A stretch of DNA of 64,000 nt from Exophiala sp. HKRS030 (GCA_023897205.1 JAHWDD010000005.1:4216001-4280000); one strand, 5' to 3'. Counted from the stretch's first letter, positions 12,001-24,731 are shown. Notes: generated by a model not told the origin, from the letters alone. Numbers and translations are program-made.

Positions 12001-12476
12001 ACTGTCAAGTTCGGAAGAAGATTGACAGGTTTACGCCGAGTCGAGTTCGCACGTAAAGCTGTACACGAACTCATTTCGCTCTCAAGAGCTTGGCATGCAT
12101 TATGAAGACGATCAAGGTCGGTGACAACGTCTTTGTTCTGTGGATGAAGGATGAGGAATGGACGGGATTTGTCGGCAGAATCTGGAGAGATTTTCCATGG
12201 ATCCAAATGATCGGCCAGGACACGAGCGGCGTAGTCTGTGTCGTTTAGAGCTCTATCCAAGGAATCCTTTTTGAAGACTGGTACTTCGGCCCCCAGACTG
12301 GTTGAGAACAGCCTCGTAACCTGAAGCTGTTCATTGGCACGTTCGGCGGTGCGAAGCCATTGTATCAATTGCCGCTTGAAGGCCAGGACGGTGTAAGTGA
12401 AACCGAACAACTCCAGGACATGTAAGGACCCCTCGTTGACATTCTCTGGAAGTTGAGGTTCTTCGGTCGATGCCAT
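9085..12476 (-). CDS. Large disordered Gln/Pro/Ser-rich protein, one-base frameshift
   Basis: The start is the ATG at 12476 (MASTEEPQLPENVNEGSLHV). Residues 1-150 look folded and helical (ELFGFTYTVLAFKRQLIQWL..., then LDRLHNACQALESEMS). The remaining ~980 residues are low in complexity: Ser/Pro/Thr-rich, then Gln-rich. As given, the frame ends at 9327. One added C in the run of six at 9652-9657 continues it in another frame through PSTQPSISSTSPKPNVPN..., an Asn run, a Pro-Ala stretch and the basic tail ARRRRGWLLAQIEKAGAL, ending at 9085. The repaired length is exactly 1131 codons. I therefore read the break as a homopolymer error. I do not recognise the protein. The folded N-terminus plus a long disordered tail would suit a signalling scaffold or a transcriptional co-regulator, but nothing in the sequence settles this. 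Confidence 0.75.
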
Positions 12477-14070
12477 TCTCGTAATGCCCGGGTGAAAGAG
12501 AAATTGAACAGGGTCATTCCCAATGTTCAGCCTCGACGTTACGTTCGTCTCACCCCACCTGCATGATGAAGGTTATAAATGACAGACAGAGTGACAGGGC
12601 GAAATGGAGAACATGCTTCAAGGGACCGAGACCGCGATGACGAAGACTCTCTCTCTCTCACAAGTCAAGAAGCAAGAATAAAGAAGAGTGTCGACAAGAT
12701 GAATCCTGAGAAGTCGGACAGAAGCCGTGAGTAAGGCTGTGTTGGTGTTACACGGTCTGGGTAAGGTCGAGCGAAAGCCAAGTGGTGCCCAGAAATGGGT
12801 TTAGGAGACAAGTCTCGTTGTGGGGTATGAGTTCTTTCAGAGATTGAACACGTTAGCCCATACAATGTATGTACGTAGCCTGTCGGCTGGAGGTACTTGG
12901 GCAATAGACTACCTAGTTAGTAGTTGTGGTGTGTGGCGGAGGTCAAGCTCAAGCCTCGAGTCGAATATGGTGATAGCCTCGACTTGTGCCAGCACTTTCC
13001 TCGTGCTAATATACACATATAAGTCGAGGTCGGGTTAGAAGAGGCGACTGGGGCCAGAATGGGTAGTTGAAGCAATCTTTTCATACCTTGGTAACCTTTT
13101 CTCCATTATTCTGAAGATTGGGTTCAAAGTTGAGATACCCTCGGGCCTCCTGTGTTGGAAGCAGTGGGAACTCGTGGAAAGGCGTTTCTCGTCCATCCCA
13201 CCCGGCCATGATTCGATGTGCGACTCAACACCCGTCGAGAGTGATTCGTGAAATTGTTCTTTAGCGCCGTCAAAGTCGACTAAATTAAGTGGCACTAGGA
13301 CTTGCCCAAGCACGCCAGGCACTCACAAATTCACAAGTCACCAGGGAGGGAGGCGGGAACACGATGCGCCTTGATGCGGTCCAAAAGCCAGGGCGTGCAT
13401 GGGCGTGGCAGGGTTGACGATGGTGGATGGGGCCGAAAGAGGCTCTGGGCCAACGATGGCTTCAATATTACCGTATCGTTTTGTCACGGATTGATGGGAG
13501 CACATTTCTGTGGACTCGCTCTTCCTCTCCTTCTTCTCTGACTCTCTGTGAATAGAGAATTCGGTGACTTTGACGGCTTTGTGCAGTTAAGGACTGTAGA
13601 CTCGGTACTCGCGAATCTAGTTCCTTACTGCCGATGCACGCCACGTGGCCAGTTGTACAGGCATCGTGGATTGATTCATGGCTGAAGGAGAAACATTGCT
13701 CGGGCGAGGCTGAAACTTGCACAATTTCTCTGATGCTTGTTCTGTTTGCGTTACTCCAGAAGATGGCTACACAGAAAGTGGGTAGTTCACGGTAGTCTTA
13801 CTGTTTGCTTTCAAGAATCGAGGCACATGTGGCACGGCAAATCAGGCAGAAAACCCGATCATCAACGGGCTCAGACCTATGTAGTTCTACGAGGCGGTCT
13901 TCAGAGGTCACGGCGCAGATCTTCCTTGGTTCTTTTTTTGATTCTTTTCTCATTCTTGATTCTTTGCATCATGCTGGTCATTCGGATGTCGTTCGCATCT
14001 CAACTCGTGTCCCCAACATGGACAGCCCATCAAACACTCCTCTTTAGGCTACACCCATCTCCAGCCCTCC
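12477..14070. other. Intergenic, no gene recognised
   Basis: This is the promoter of the disordered-protein gene and the 3' flank of arp2. It contains a short CT run (about 12647-12660). Open frames at 13035-13322 (-), 13302-13541 (+), 13468-13722 (-) and 13737-14162 (+) show no domain, and the last overlaps arp2 antisense. Confidence 0.5.
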
Positions 14071-15443
14071 TCAAGACCTTGGCCCTAGTTTCTCCAGGAC
14101 CCGAGGCCCTTGCTCCTCCCATTCTTGTTTACTCACCCACATGTTCTCCTTGTCTGCCATAATATTCGCAAGTACTGCACCTCCCAAGAAAACCATATGA
14201 CGCCGTCTTGGGGGATCTTCTATCCGCACCTTGAATTTATTCAACCGCTCCGGGTTACCACCAAGTACACGCGTCAACCATAACTGTTTTAATTCCTTTT
14301 CCAGACGTGAAGGTAGACCGGGATACATGCTTGATCCACCAGAGAGGACAATGGCTTTGTATAGAGAAGAACGAACATCGACATCTGCAGCTTGGATAGT
14401 GTTGAACAAGAATTCCGCAATCCCGGGTTGTTCGACATCAACAAGATGTGGTTGGAAAAGACATTCGGGAGCCTCAAACCGTTCACTACCGACACGAATT
14501 ACTCGTCCGTCAGGAAGCGTATAGGATTCCACCAGGACTGTGGTGTCTTCGGACAATCGCTGGTCCAAAGCCAAATCATAGGATACGTAGCAGAGTTTCT
14601 CTTTGATTTGTCGTACGGTCTCGAAATCCGCAGTTCGATTTAGGGCATAGCCGCGTCGAAGGAGTAGGGCGATCAGGTTTCTCGTAACATCTCGACCTGC
14701 GACATCGAGGCGTCGAGTAAGATGATTCAACACCGTGGATTCATAGACAGGCACAATATGAGTGACACCATCTCCAGAGTCCACAACCACGCCCGACGAC
14801 AGACCTTGTGCATAAAGCGCCAGCACAGCCTGAATCGCCACATAGACACCGCCAAAGTTATACCGCTCGAACATGACTTGACACATTTGCTCGCGATTCT
14901 TGAGAGGGTTCATGGGCGGTTCCGTCAATAGAATCTTTCGCCCCGTCGGATCGATTTTTAGTTTTTCGAAAAACGTAAAGTCCCATAGATGTTGCATATC
15001 ATCCCACTTCTTGACAATTCCATTCTCCATCTAATCGGGCATGTCACACTGGTCAGATACATGTCGAACAAATCATGATTCGAAAAAGGTGAATCCGGAA
15101 GGCTTACAGGATAGCTGATCTGAAGCATAGATCTGGCAGCGGCAGCTTCATCACCACACATTATATCTTTGACCACAATATCACCTGCCCGCTCTTCCGA
15201 ACGTAGGATGGGTCGACCGACTATGGAGGGGAATTGATGTTCGGGGAAATTCTGCGGGGGACATGTCAGTTCCATTCTTGACTCTGGAGACGCAAGACAC
15301 AAGCAAGGTAGAACATACCTGAGCGGCATAGCCGACTTTGAGGAAACCAGTACCGCCATCGAGAACTGTTGTTGGGAGTGTCAGCATGGGTTGGTGACTT
15401 GGGGTTTGGAGGGGTTGAAAGTACCAATGGGTGCGTCGGCCAT
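14071..15443 (-). CDS. arp2: Actin-related protein 2 (Arp2/3 complex)
   Basis: Four exons join without frame problems: 15425-15443, 15319-15365, 15108-15251 and 14071-15030, giving 389 aa, the usual Arp2 length. The protein starts [20 protein letters not shown] (phosphate-1 loop of the actin fold) and continues [17 protein letters not shown]. Later come [18 protein letters not shown] (phosphate-2 loop), [15 protein letters not shown], and the adenosine-loop motif [20 protein letters not shown]. Arp2 pairs with Arp3 in the seven-subunit complex that nucleates branched actin filaments at endocytic patches and is usually essential. The 19-base first exon is easily missed; its GT-AG junction restores Val7 from a split codon. 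No substitutions suggest loss of function. Confidence 0.97.
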
Positions 15444-16389
15444 GTTGTGGGATGTTGTAGAGGGATTGAGGGAGCGGCGGTCTACCGCATGAATCCTGTG
15501 AGGCTGTGGTCTCGAGGGTGTGATAGGGAAAAAACACAAATCGGGCAGTTCAAGTCGCAGAGGTAAGTCGTATAGAGGTGGTGGGCATACAAGAAGCCCT
15601 GCGCTACCTGTTTCCTATACGTATGTGCCTGGAGAATGAGTTGGAGTGGTAGTGGATCTTGGACTGCGGCGTGACTTGATTTGCCCGCCGATGATGCCAA
15701 GCCCGGCTTCAACGGAACAACCTGAACTCGATTACTCCGTAGTTGGTAGGTACTATCTAAGTATTCTTGCATCTTCAATGGCCAAGTAAAGGCAGAAACA
15801 CACATAGCCAAGGTACTGTCATAGGTATCGAGGTACTTGGGGGTACTTTAATGTGATCTGTACATCGAACTAGGCGGTTTGATATAATCAAATTCTCATC
15901 TATCATGCATTGGTCTTGATTCATACGTCATTTCTCGTTAACATCATCAACACAAACGTCCATCTCTTGTCGTCCTTTATTGCTCAATCTTCTTCTCACA
16001 AGCAAAACACGCTTCACCGATCCATGTCATGCAAAACTCTTCGGTCAACAGTCACCATGCAATGCCATCCATGCGGTTGCTCATCATCATCTTTGCAATG
16101 CTCGCGCTCAAAAATCATCAATCATGAAATCGTGTAAATCGCTTTATAACTTCTTCATCACCTCTTCTAATGCGTCGGCTCCAAATGCTAAAAAGGTCGA
16201 TCGTCTTCCCTTTTCTCGAGCTGGGGGAGGTGAGGATCCTCTGGTCTTTTCATCCCAAAAAGGAACAATAACAATCCGTCAGCCTGATGGGCTTCTTGGA
16301 ACGCGAGAAGAAAGCCCGTCCGCCGTGTTCTACCATCCGTCCTAGAACAACAAGAGAAAAGATGCACTTCACAAAAGGGTGAAAAGAAA
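15444..16389. other. Intergenic, arp2 promoter side
   Basis: This holds the putative arp2 promoter and the 3' flank of the next minus-strand gene. One TACTCCGTA copy lies at 15733-15741. Short open frames (15482-15811 -, 15980-16345 +) are not convincing. Confidence 0.5.
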
Positions 16390-17499
16390 TCAATAATCGT
16401 CATCACGACGACGCCGACTCACCGATCGTCGATCCCTCGTTCTATCACTATCATGACGATCATCATCGTAATGGCGGTCCACATCCTCAATCATTTTCCG
16501 CTCTCGATTCGACACGTCTATCATCTTCCGGTCGTCGTAATGTCCTTTGGCATTGGATGAGCGCAAACTGTCGCTGCCTTGAGGCTCGGGTCCATCGTAG
16601 TACCAATTCCCGTCTCTGCCTTTATAGTAGCCTCCCATTTGTCGAGCACGATGTCGTCGTTCCCTTTCCAATCGTTTCTTGTGGTGCTCCTCCCGAGCAG
16701 ACAACATTTGTTTGTGTTGTGTGTGTTCCTCTGAGACAGTGTTCCATTCACTGACCGCACCCTTGATGCCCAATGCGGCGATACCAATGGCAGCGGCATC
16801 CTGCCATCGAGCAGCTCGTCTTTGCTTGTGTGCCTTCTCCGGAGACATTGTGCCAGCTTGCACTTGTTCGATCCGTTTGTCGTGGGCCTCGATGGACGAG
16901 TACACTTTGGATGCAGCATGGATTGTGGCGACGCTGGCGAGCGTGGCAGTAATCCATTTTTTGCGTTGCAATTTGCGACACTTTTTCTCTTCCTCGGTGG
17001 ACGAATCAAGCGAGGAGGAAGAAGACGAGGAGGAAGAAGATCCGCGGCGGCGGCGAGATCGGCCAGAGCTTGATATTGCTCGGATTCTTGATCGAGGAGG
17101 TACAGAGCCTTCGGAGTCGTAATACTCGTCGTCTCGTCGATCGCGGTAGGTGGCCAGAGCTCCTGCGCCAGCTCCAGCAGCACCGCCTGCAACCAAAGCC
17201 CGGCGATTGTCCATGGAGACGGCTCTTCGGTCGCCATCGCGAGGAGGGCGTCGTGGGAGAACCTCGCCTTTGTGGCGGACAACGTCTACGATTTCTTCGT
17301 CGGATGCGACATCACGGCGACGACGTAAGACGAGACCCTTTTCTTCCATGGTGCGGCCGTCATAGAGATCCCGGTCTTCCTTTTCTCCTCGACCACGCAT
17401 TTTGCGATATCTGTGCTGAACAGGATCTTTGATTTTGTCGCCATGCTTGATGACCATGGGCACGGCGTTCAGGGTTAAACCAAGAGCCTGTTCGGCCAT
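16390..17499 (-). CDS. Uncharacterised charged, Arg/Ser-rich protein
   Basis: A single open frame of 369 aa starts MAEQALGLTLNAVPMVIKHGD. In order it shows an Arg-rich N-terminal third, a small Gly/Ala-rich segment (ALVAGGAAGAGAGALA, about residues 100-115), a basic-Ser block with a run of ten Ser, and a hydrophobic central helix (WITATLASVATIHAASKVYS). A second Ala-rich helix follows (QDAAAIGIAALGIKGAVSEW), then a charged coiled-coil-like stretch and a His/Asp/Arg-rich tail ending RRRRDDDY. The central two-helix block is the part most likely to be conserved. Proteins of this build are common and unstudied in Pezizomycotina. The two Ala/Gly-rich helices could associate with membranes, but no clear transmembrane segment is present. 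I assign no function. Confidence 0.8.
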   Translation of the reverse strand: MAEQALGLTLNAVPMVIKHGDKIKDPVQHRYRKMRGRGEKEDRDLYDGRTMEEKGLVLRRRRDVASDEEIVDVVRHKGEVLPRRPPRDGDRRAVSMDNRRALVAGGAAGAGAGALATYRDRRDDEYYDSEGSVPPRSRIRAISSSGRSRRRRGSSSSSSSSSSLDSSTEEEKKCRKLQRKKWITATLASVATIHAASKVYSSIEAHDKRIEQVQAGTMSPEKAHKQRRAARWQDAAAIGIAALGIKGAVSEWNTVSEEHTQHKQMLSAREEHHKKRLERERRHRARQMGGYYKGRDGNWYYDGPEPQGSDSLRSSNAKGHYDDRKMIDVSNRERKMIEDVDRHYDDDRHDSDRTRDRRSVSRRRRDDDY

Positions 17500-20278
17500 T
17501 GTGCCGAGATGTGCCTCAGCTGCACCAGGGTGGTGGATGGAGACTCAGGCAAAAGCTTGCGTGTGGCCTGCAGGCGGGTTGCAGTTCTGGCACAAGTCGG
17601 GCACCGAAAGTTATTGCCCGGATTTGGTGAGGAGAGATTTATTGCCTGATTGGTAATGGTGAGGTCGTGTTTTAATTGGTAGGCTTTACTATAAGCAGAG
17701 ACAGGAATACAACATGTTGAGACTGTGAATTAAGAGGAGAGCGGCGACCGTTTATGCTGAGGGATAGATTGAAGTGGAAGGTAAGGAGGGAGATGAAGAG
17801 GGAAGAATATGTAAAGGTTGGGTAGAGGCGGTCAATGGTATGGTGTTTGGGGTCGTTTCACGGCTAACTGCTAACTGGGGTCTAGAGAGAGTCGTCAGTC
17901 AGGGAAGGGGAGTGTTTAACAATCACCAAGTCAGTCTAGAATCGGGAGGGCTGGTGGGTACATTCTCGTACGGGACCTGAATGGAGAATGGAGATTGAGA
18001 GATGAATTTAAGATGCGGCCGGTGCGAGGTGGACCGTGGACCCGACCGTGGACCGTGGCGCAAACTCTGGTTTCGAGTTGAAGGTTCTAACTTGTCGGTT
18101 GTCAGTTTTGTGCGATGCCGAAGTCGAGGGAGGGGCGGCGGCGGGAAGACGTCATCAGAGGAAGAAGAACGGACGCCGTTGGACAGGGACAGCAGTGTGG
18201 ACAGTGTGGACAGGGTGAACGGGGTCAATAGGGTGCTGGGGTGGGTGAAAGTCGGGCAGAATGATAGGATAGGCGGGCCAGCGGGAACCAAAAAGGCTCA
18301 AGGGGCGCACAAAAGTCGGAAGTGGCTCGATCGTGGTGTTCAGAGTGGTCAGTTCTACCATGGGAAGAGGATTGGATATAGGATGTCGAAAAGATGGAAA
18401 AGATGAGAAAGAGAAGAAGAGCATGTCGATCGATCTCCAACGTGGGTCATGTGGTACCTTTTCATCTACTCGGTACACTGTAGACAATAGAATACCAAGC
18501 AATTTCTACAAGTGTGCAAGATCCATTAATGCTTGATTGACAATTGAGAATTGAGACTGGACTGGTGGAGGAAGATGGGAAACACCCAAGCATCCTGATC
18601 TTCAGCGGGAGGGTGGGTGTGGGTGGAGTGCAACAACTCGAATCAATGAGATCAACCAGTTAGCCGTTAGTGATGACTTGGAAGACCACTCAGCTACTGA
18701 TCTAACTCGACTCAAGAACCACTTCTTCATTAGGTCTTTATTAGTTGATGAGAGATGCCGGGATGAGCTGGTCAGATTACAACTCTTTGACAAAGTACCT
18801 ACCTAGGAAGTAAGTACCTAGCACGCCTAGGTACCTGGCAGAGATGGAGAACGTTGGCTTCTGAGTCAAGACTGGGATACCAGCGGCAGTATCTCATCCT
18901 CACTGTGTATCAACCTCAGGTATCTAGGTACTTACTTACGAGGTACAAGGAATGTGCTTGGACAATTACACAAGAACACATAAAATTGGACATTGAGAGA
19001 AACAGCCAGAAGGTGGAAGGCTGAAGCTGAAAAGATGGCAAGAACCAAGTTGCAGATGCAGGTGGCAGGTGCAGGTGCAGGTTGCAGGTTGCACTTTCAA
19101 GCTCCCACGACGGGGGAGGATGACGTATTCCCCGTTCCAGACGTCCTTTGCATTCGGCAAGAGCGCCACTTCCAGCAGCTCCAGCGCCTCTGCCCGTGGC
19201 CTTGTGCCACAGATCACAGACCACAGAGCACAGACCACAGAGCACAGACCACAGACTCACTCTCTCCACAATCCTTGAGGCTTCAGCCTTTCATAGACCA
19301 GACCTACCGAGTAAATTCCTACCAAGTACTTCGGAGTCCGTACTCTCTATCTCAATCACAACTCAAACTCGTCATCAGTCAAAGTCACCTCTCACTCCTG
19401 CACATAACCTACCTATACCACGAGTGCCTCAATTGCATATCGACCTAGCTGCTCAATCCTCACCGCCTGTCAGCTGCCCAGACACTCTACTTACCCGATA
19501 TGCGTACTTAGGTGTACTTAGGTATCTATGTGGGTAACCAGAGACATGCCAGACAACAACCACCTCGTGCCGCACACACGCACACGGGCTACACGGCAAG
19601 CTGCACGCCGTGTACGTGTACGTGCATTCCTTGCGAGTCGTGATCAATGTCTGCGCGCAGAATACTGTAGGTGCCTGTGAGGCATGCCCGGTTACTTGGC
19701 AGACAAGCGGATAAACGTGACGCCGACTTGATTTTGATAGACACATCCCGAGTATCACTGAATCATAGCCATCGACTGATAATCCATTGCATACAGGGCA
19801 ATTTCATCTCTCATAGCGGACCCTCATTCGAGTCAACAAATTACACTTGGTCACCAGAAAGTATCATGGTATTATGCATGTTCGCTCATATGGTAACAAG
19901 CAAATCAGAGACTCGTCTCAAGCCTGCCAATTGTCAAGTAATTGAGCAAATGAAAACAATCAATCAATGTAAGCACATCTTCGGCACAACAACAGTCAAG
20001 GAAAAGAGACCTGAGTTGCAATTTGACATCCGTGCTAATAGACCTTGGGGTCCAATCAAATTTCACAAAAGAAATTGAATGCGTCGTCGTATCTTCACTT
20101 GGGCATCATCAATACCATGCAAATTGAATTCGTTTATACTCACAACCTTGAATGTTCATGCAAATCTGATCGACTGTATCTCAATGGTATTAGTATTGTA
20201 CAGACTCAATGCGTACAACATGACAAGTCCGCCCTCTCAACACCGGCAATCCCACATGGCACAAGAGGTCTTCGTCTT
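17500..20278. other. 2.8 kb intergenic, no gene recognised
   Basis: This separates two minus-strand genes. It contains palindromic CCTAGGTACC-type words (18797-18835, 18921-18937), a tandem 14-mer at 19215-19254, and plus-strand open frames at 18002-18406 and 18993-19448 that are low complexity and unsupported. Confidence 0.5.
19215..19254. repeat. Tandem 14-mer CACAGACCACAGAG, almost three copies
   Basis: Two perfect copies and twelve bases of a third are head to tail. Similar ACCACAG words flank the array. Confidence 0.8.
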
Positions 20279-21865
20279 TCATAGTTCCTCGTGCACGCTG
20301 ACGTTTGCCGCCGTGTCGTTTGCTTTTATTCCACTCAGAATCTTCCCACTGAAAATCTGACCTCCAGTCTGTTTGAGCTCTTCAAATGCCAAATCGAATC
20401 GAGCTCCCAGTAGCCACGCCACCAATGCCTATGCGCCTGTTAGCAAACGTCCAAATCTCGACGAAACACCAAAAGCTCCGACTCACCATGGATCCTCCAA
20501 GGAATATAAGCATAGCAAAAACCACCGCAATAAGGAAGAAAAGATCCTTTCTCTCCTGCGCAATCTCCGCATCACTCTTAACCCTGGGCGCGACGGCACT
20601 ACCCGCTTCTGCCAACTTGGCCTTCTGTTCCAAATCCTGAGGTTTCTGCGATGGGAAGATGGACTCGATGAATTGCTCCACTTTGCCAAGCGCAATGCTG
20701 ATTTTCAAGTAGTTGGGGTCTTCAGGTCGGTTCTTTCGTCGAATCGAGTGAATGTGAGTTCGGAAAACCTCCGTCACCAGCTGCAGATTCTGCGTCGATT
20801 GAATCATCAATCCACATGCCTGGCCTTTGGTGATTTTGATGTTGCGCTCGAACATGGCGGGATTTCGGAAACACAAGTCCAATGTCGCAATAGCCATGGA
20901 CTGAGGAATCGCACAGAAGTTGAACACACTTTGTTCACGCAAACCGGCCAGATAAAACAAGCACTCATCGGCATGGTCAAGTGCATTCAACACCATGTCA
21001 GAACTGCAGTTGAGTGCCTTCTCACGATTCTCCGGTTTGAAGAGATCCTCAAACTTGTCGACATGCCTTGACCAGATCTCCTGTGGCCAGAATTTACGCT
21101 TGTCATCAAAATCCTCTTTGATGTCCCGAATGATATTGACCTTTTGCAGAAACAGACCCATAGACCTATGAAGATGGTCTCTCTCAAGTAATGCAGGATT
21201 GCCGAATTTGCTTTCCACAAACATTCTGGTCAATCCTTCTCCAACCAAACCTGCAACGTAGAAACAATACATGTCGTAATCGTCGATTGTCTTGACCCCA
21301 TGCTCGTTGAATTCAGCATTCAAGGCATAATCAGCCATACCGTTACCCATTTTCTCGGTGATGTCGGTGATGATTTCCTGATAGTTTTGGGGGATTTTCT
21401 TAAACTCTTCAATGACACAGCCAAAATTTACCAACAGGTCGCGGTCTTTCTCTTCCGGTCTGTTGCCGTCAAAGTGCCAGCCGTCGACAAGGAGATTCTC
21501 ATGGAATTTGCGCAGTAACGGTTCCTTGGTCGTGGCTGAAATCGAGGTGTCATCTTCGATGGTATCCAGGCCTCGTAGGATGAGGTAGAAGAGGCAGACG
21601 GGGACAAGGAGGTCGGGGTGTAATTCTTGGATGACCGCGGAGAAACTGCGCGAGGTCTTGTTGAGGTATACAAAACATTGCTTGAGTGATTCTGACTCCT
21701 TGGATTCATCTCTTTCGTGCACAGCGTTGTGCCAGACTTTCCTGTCGGTCTATGCGTTAGCAAGCGCAATATAACAGTGAGACTCTTGTCGACCTACCAT
21801 TGCGCTATTGAGCGGAGTTGCTGAGGATGTACCAAGTAGTATAAAATTTCGGTAGCTTTCACCAT
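20279..21865 (-). CDS. erg9: Squalene synthase (farnesyl-diphosphate farnesyltransferase)
   Basis: Exons are 21798-21865, 20487-21741 and 20279-20428, giving 490 aa. The first exon reads [20 protein letters not shown]; its last codon is split across the intron to give QWKVWHNAV. The enzyme joins two farnesyl diphosphates head to head through presqualene diphosphate and reduces the product with NADPH to squalene, the first committed step to ergosterol. Visible motifs are [11 protein letters not shown], the Asp-rich metal-binding [24 protein letters not shown], the second Asp motif [11 protein letters not shown], and the NADPH-region [12 protein letters not shown]. The C-terminal ER anchor is split by the last intron: [19 protein letters not shown] joins [19 protein letters not shown]. 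Without that splice the frame ends early at 20382 with an unrelated tail. The gene is divergent from the DnaJ gene. Confidence 0.97.
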
Positions 21866-23089
21866 GGTGACGGTGATTGTTTAGAGGTTGGAGGATGTGT
21901 TTAGAAAAGAGCGGGAACTGGTACGGCGAGGAGACGACTTCAAGGACTTGACCTTCTGGCTTTTTTTAAAGGAAATAAAAAAAAGGACACGGTCGTGCAG
22001 GCCGCGGTAGAGAGCGAGAGCTTGCGGCGGGATGTTCAAGAACGGGTTGAAAGAAGGTCACCGCCGTACTCTGCTTGGTCTAGTTAGAGCAATATTATTT
22101 TCCTTGGGGGAGTGTGCCCGTATCTCAGAGAAGTGTGGAGTTCTGAATGAGCCGAGTGGCACGATGGGAGTCTCGCCCCGGGGGACTGGGAGGACGACAA
22201 GCCAATTGAGTCGAGGCAGGGGAAGTTCCACAGAAGGCTGGGACTGCAAATACGGAGTTGCTCGCCCATCAAGGCCGAAGAGTCTGACAGGCGAGGGGGC
22301 TCTCTCAGGCCAAGGCGCCTAGAAGACTGCGTAAAGGGGGTTATGGTTGCAGTTTTACAGGCGTGCTAGGCACGTAATAGGGCAGTCACTGGCAGTTTAC
22401 GCTTGAACTTCGGGGTAGTTGGGCTTGCCACCGGCGCCCCTTCCACCTTGGGCCGAGGGGAACTTCTCACTGGTTGCGGTTGAGGAGCGCGGAGGAACTG
22501 GATTTCCGGGCTCATACCTATGCGTCACCGTAATCTCGAATTCACAATACAGAGAAGTATTGTTATTCGAGGCTCACGTGGAGCCTTCACAAGCAGTGAC
22601 CGGCCCACGCCAGCCTTGCACAGCCAGGCTGCGAGTACGATGCACGTGTGGCTCAGCAAAACCAAGGCCTTAGTAAACACAATGGCCATGCGCCAGCATC
22701 CGAGTTCCGGGATGCCTAAACCCTCCAGTGCGGTCGTGTGGCTCCCTATGAAGGAGGCCTATCACCTAATTCATGCCCGGGAGCTGATTTGGCAAACCAA
22801 ACACATCCCGAGTACCAAATCCAACCAACGCCGCCCGCCGATGACTTCACTCGAGTCGTTCACTGCACTCTTCTAAGTTCTCACATGGTCTTGCAAGGAA
22901 CAATTTCGCAGGCACACGCGGCTGTCTCCATTTCATTCCAAGTATTCTTTATCAACACACTTTTTCTCGATATATCATACAACATCTTCTCTAATCTTAT
23001 CCAACACTACATTGTAACTCCATTGTAGACTTATCCTGCAACATTCCTTCCAACCCAACTGACTGCTTGGCTCTCCACCGCCCTGCAGC
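21866..23089. other. Divergent promoter region of erg9 and the DnaJ gene
   Basis: This 1.2 kb separates two divergently transcribed genes, with a T/A-rich homopolymer patch at 21961-21985 close to erg9. Open frames at 22032-22322, 22419-22673 and 22520-22876 (+) have no recognisable domain. Confidence 0.5.
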
Positions 23090-24731
23090 ATGGTCGTCGA
23101 CACATCATACTACGATGCGCTGGGCGTCAAGCCTGATGCTACAGAACTCGAGATCAAAAAGGCATACCGAAAACTCGCCATCACAACTCATCCGACAAGA
23201 ATCCTGGCGATGAAACTGCGCACGAACGATTTCAGGCCGTCGGCGAGGCCTACCAAGTTCTCTCCAACAAAGACACAAGAGCTGCTTATGACAAATATGG
23301 CAAAGAAAAGGCTACACCGAGAGAAGGTTTTGAAGATCCTGCTGAATTCTTCTCTATGATCTTTGGTGGTGATGCCTTTGTTGACATTATCGGCGAGCTC
23401 TCACTTCTCAAAGACTTAACCAACACCATGGATATCGCAACCGAACAGATGGAGGAAGAAGAACTGGCAAAAGCCGCAGAGGAGAAGCTCAATGTTCACG
23501 ATGCAAAAGATGGCTCGGCCAGTGCAGCAACTGCCGCCGGAGCAGGAGCCACAAAGCCATCCTCACCTGGTCTTAGTGACAAGGAGAAAGAAGCCCGAGC
23601 CTATGCGAGCCCAGATTCGAGTACACAACCTCCACCACCATACGTAGCTGGTGACGACACACCAAGTTCATCAGCAGCAGCAAAGCCATCGTCGGGAACC
23701 AGTACACCTCGAAGATATGTTGGCCAACAAGCCATCATGGATCGGTCAGAAGAGGACGCTCGCATGGATGCCGCGGGTTTGACTCAAGAGGAGAAAGACC
23801 TGCAGAAAAAGAAAAAGAAAGGTGGATTGACCAAAGAGCAACGAGAGAAACTTGAAGCCTACGAGCGTGAACGACGCAAGCAGCGCGAAGAGAGAGTTGA
23901 GACTCTGTCCAAGAAACTCATCGATCGCATTAGTGTATGGACCGAAACCGACAAAGGTGCTGATGTCACCCATGCCTTTCAGGAAAAGACAAGGCTCGAA
24001 GTTGAAAATCTCAAGATGGAATCTTTCGGCATCGAGATCCTACATTCGGTCGGTCAAACATATCTTCAAAAGGCCACTTCTTTTCTCAAATCCCAGAAAT
24101 TTCTTGGTATCTCAGGATTCTTCTCTCGCCTCAAGGACAAGGGAACTCTGGCAAAGGATACTTGGAACACCATCTCCACGGCGATTGATGCTCAGCTGAC
24201 CATGGAAGAAATGGCCAAATTGGAAGAAAAGGGAGGCGCCGACTGGACCGATGAGAAAAAGGCAGAATATGAACGCAAAGTCACAGGCAAGATCCTTGCT
24301 GCTGCATGGCGAGGTTCGAGATTTGAGATTCAAGGTGTACTACGTGAAGTCTGCGAAAAGATTTTGAACGATAAGAACGTGAAATTAGAGAAGCGGATTG
24401 ATCGTGCACACGCCCTTGTCCTTATTGGCACCATCTATCAAAAGGTAAGTCTTGCCCCGTCCTACGTCATCAACCTTTCGACTCTTCTTCCCTGGATGGC
24501 TTTGGCTCCAAAGTCATGAAACAATAGCTAACGCGCATTTCAAATCGCTAGGCCGAACGTGATCCTGACGAAGAAGGAGATTTCATGGCCTTTGAGCAAC
24601 TGATGGCCGAGTCGATGAAGAAACAAGAAAAGAAAAAGGAAAAAGAAAAGGAGAAAGATTCGAGTCCAGGCGCTCACAGACATCATTTCGGCCACGGCAG
24701 AGATAGTCATCCTGAAGCTTCGGCATCTTGA
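23090..24731 (+). CDS. DnaJ co-chaperone with DnaJ-X domain (Caj1/Djp1 type), one-base frameshift
   Basis: The protein begins [20 protein letters not shown] with a type-III-like J domain (helix [17 protein letters not shown]). The frame breaks inside the HPD signature at CAT CC|GAC (23189-23196): His and Pro are read, then one C is missing before the Asp codon. Adding it gives [20 protein letters not shown] and [11 protein letters not shown], then a Gly-free linker. The DnaJ-X region follows ([17 protein letters not shown], then a long Lys/Glu coiled coil, [36 protein letters not shown]). Exons are 23090-24444 and 24552-24731; with one base restored the length is 511 aa in phase. The C-terminus is [14 protein letters not shown] plus a His-rich tail. 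Yeast Caj1/Djp1 are J-proteins that stimulate Hsp70, Djp1 in peroxisomal import. HPD is essential for that activity, so as written the gene would be dead; an assembly error is more likely. Confidence 0.88.

Noticed and set aside
16521..17282. 253-residue frame inside the charged-protein gene
   Set aside because: It overlaps the 369-residue frame on the same strand, which has the better composition and a clean ATG start.
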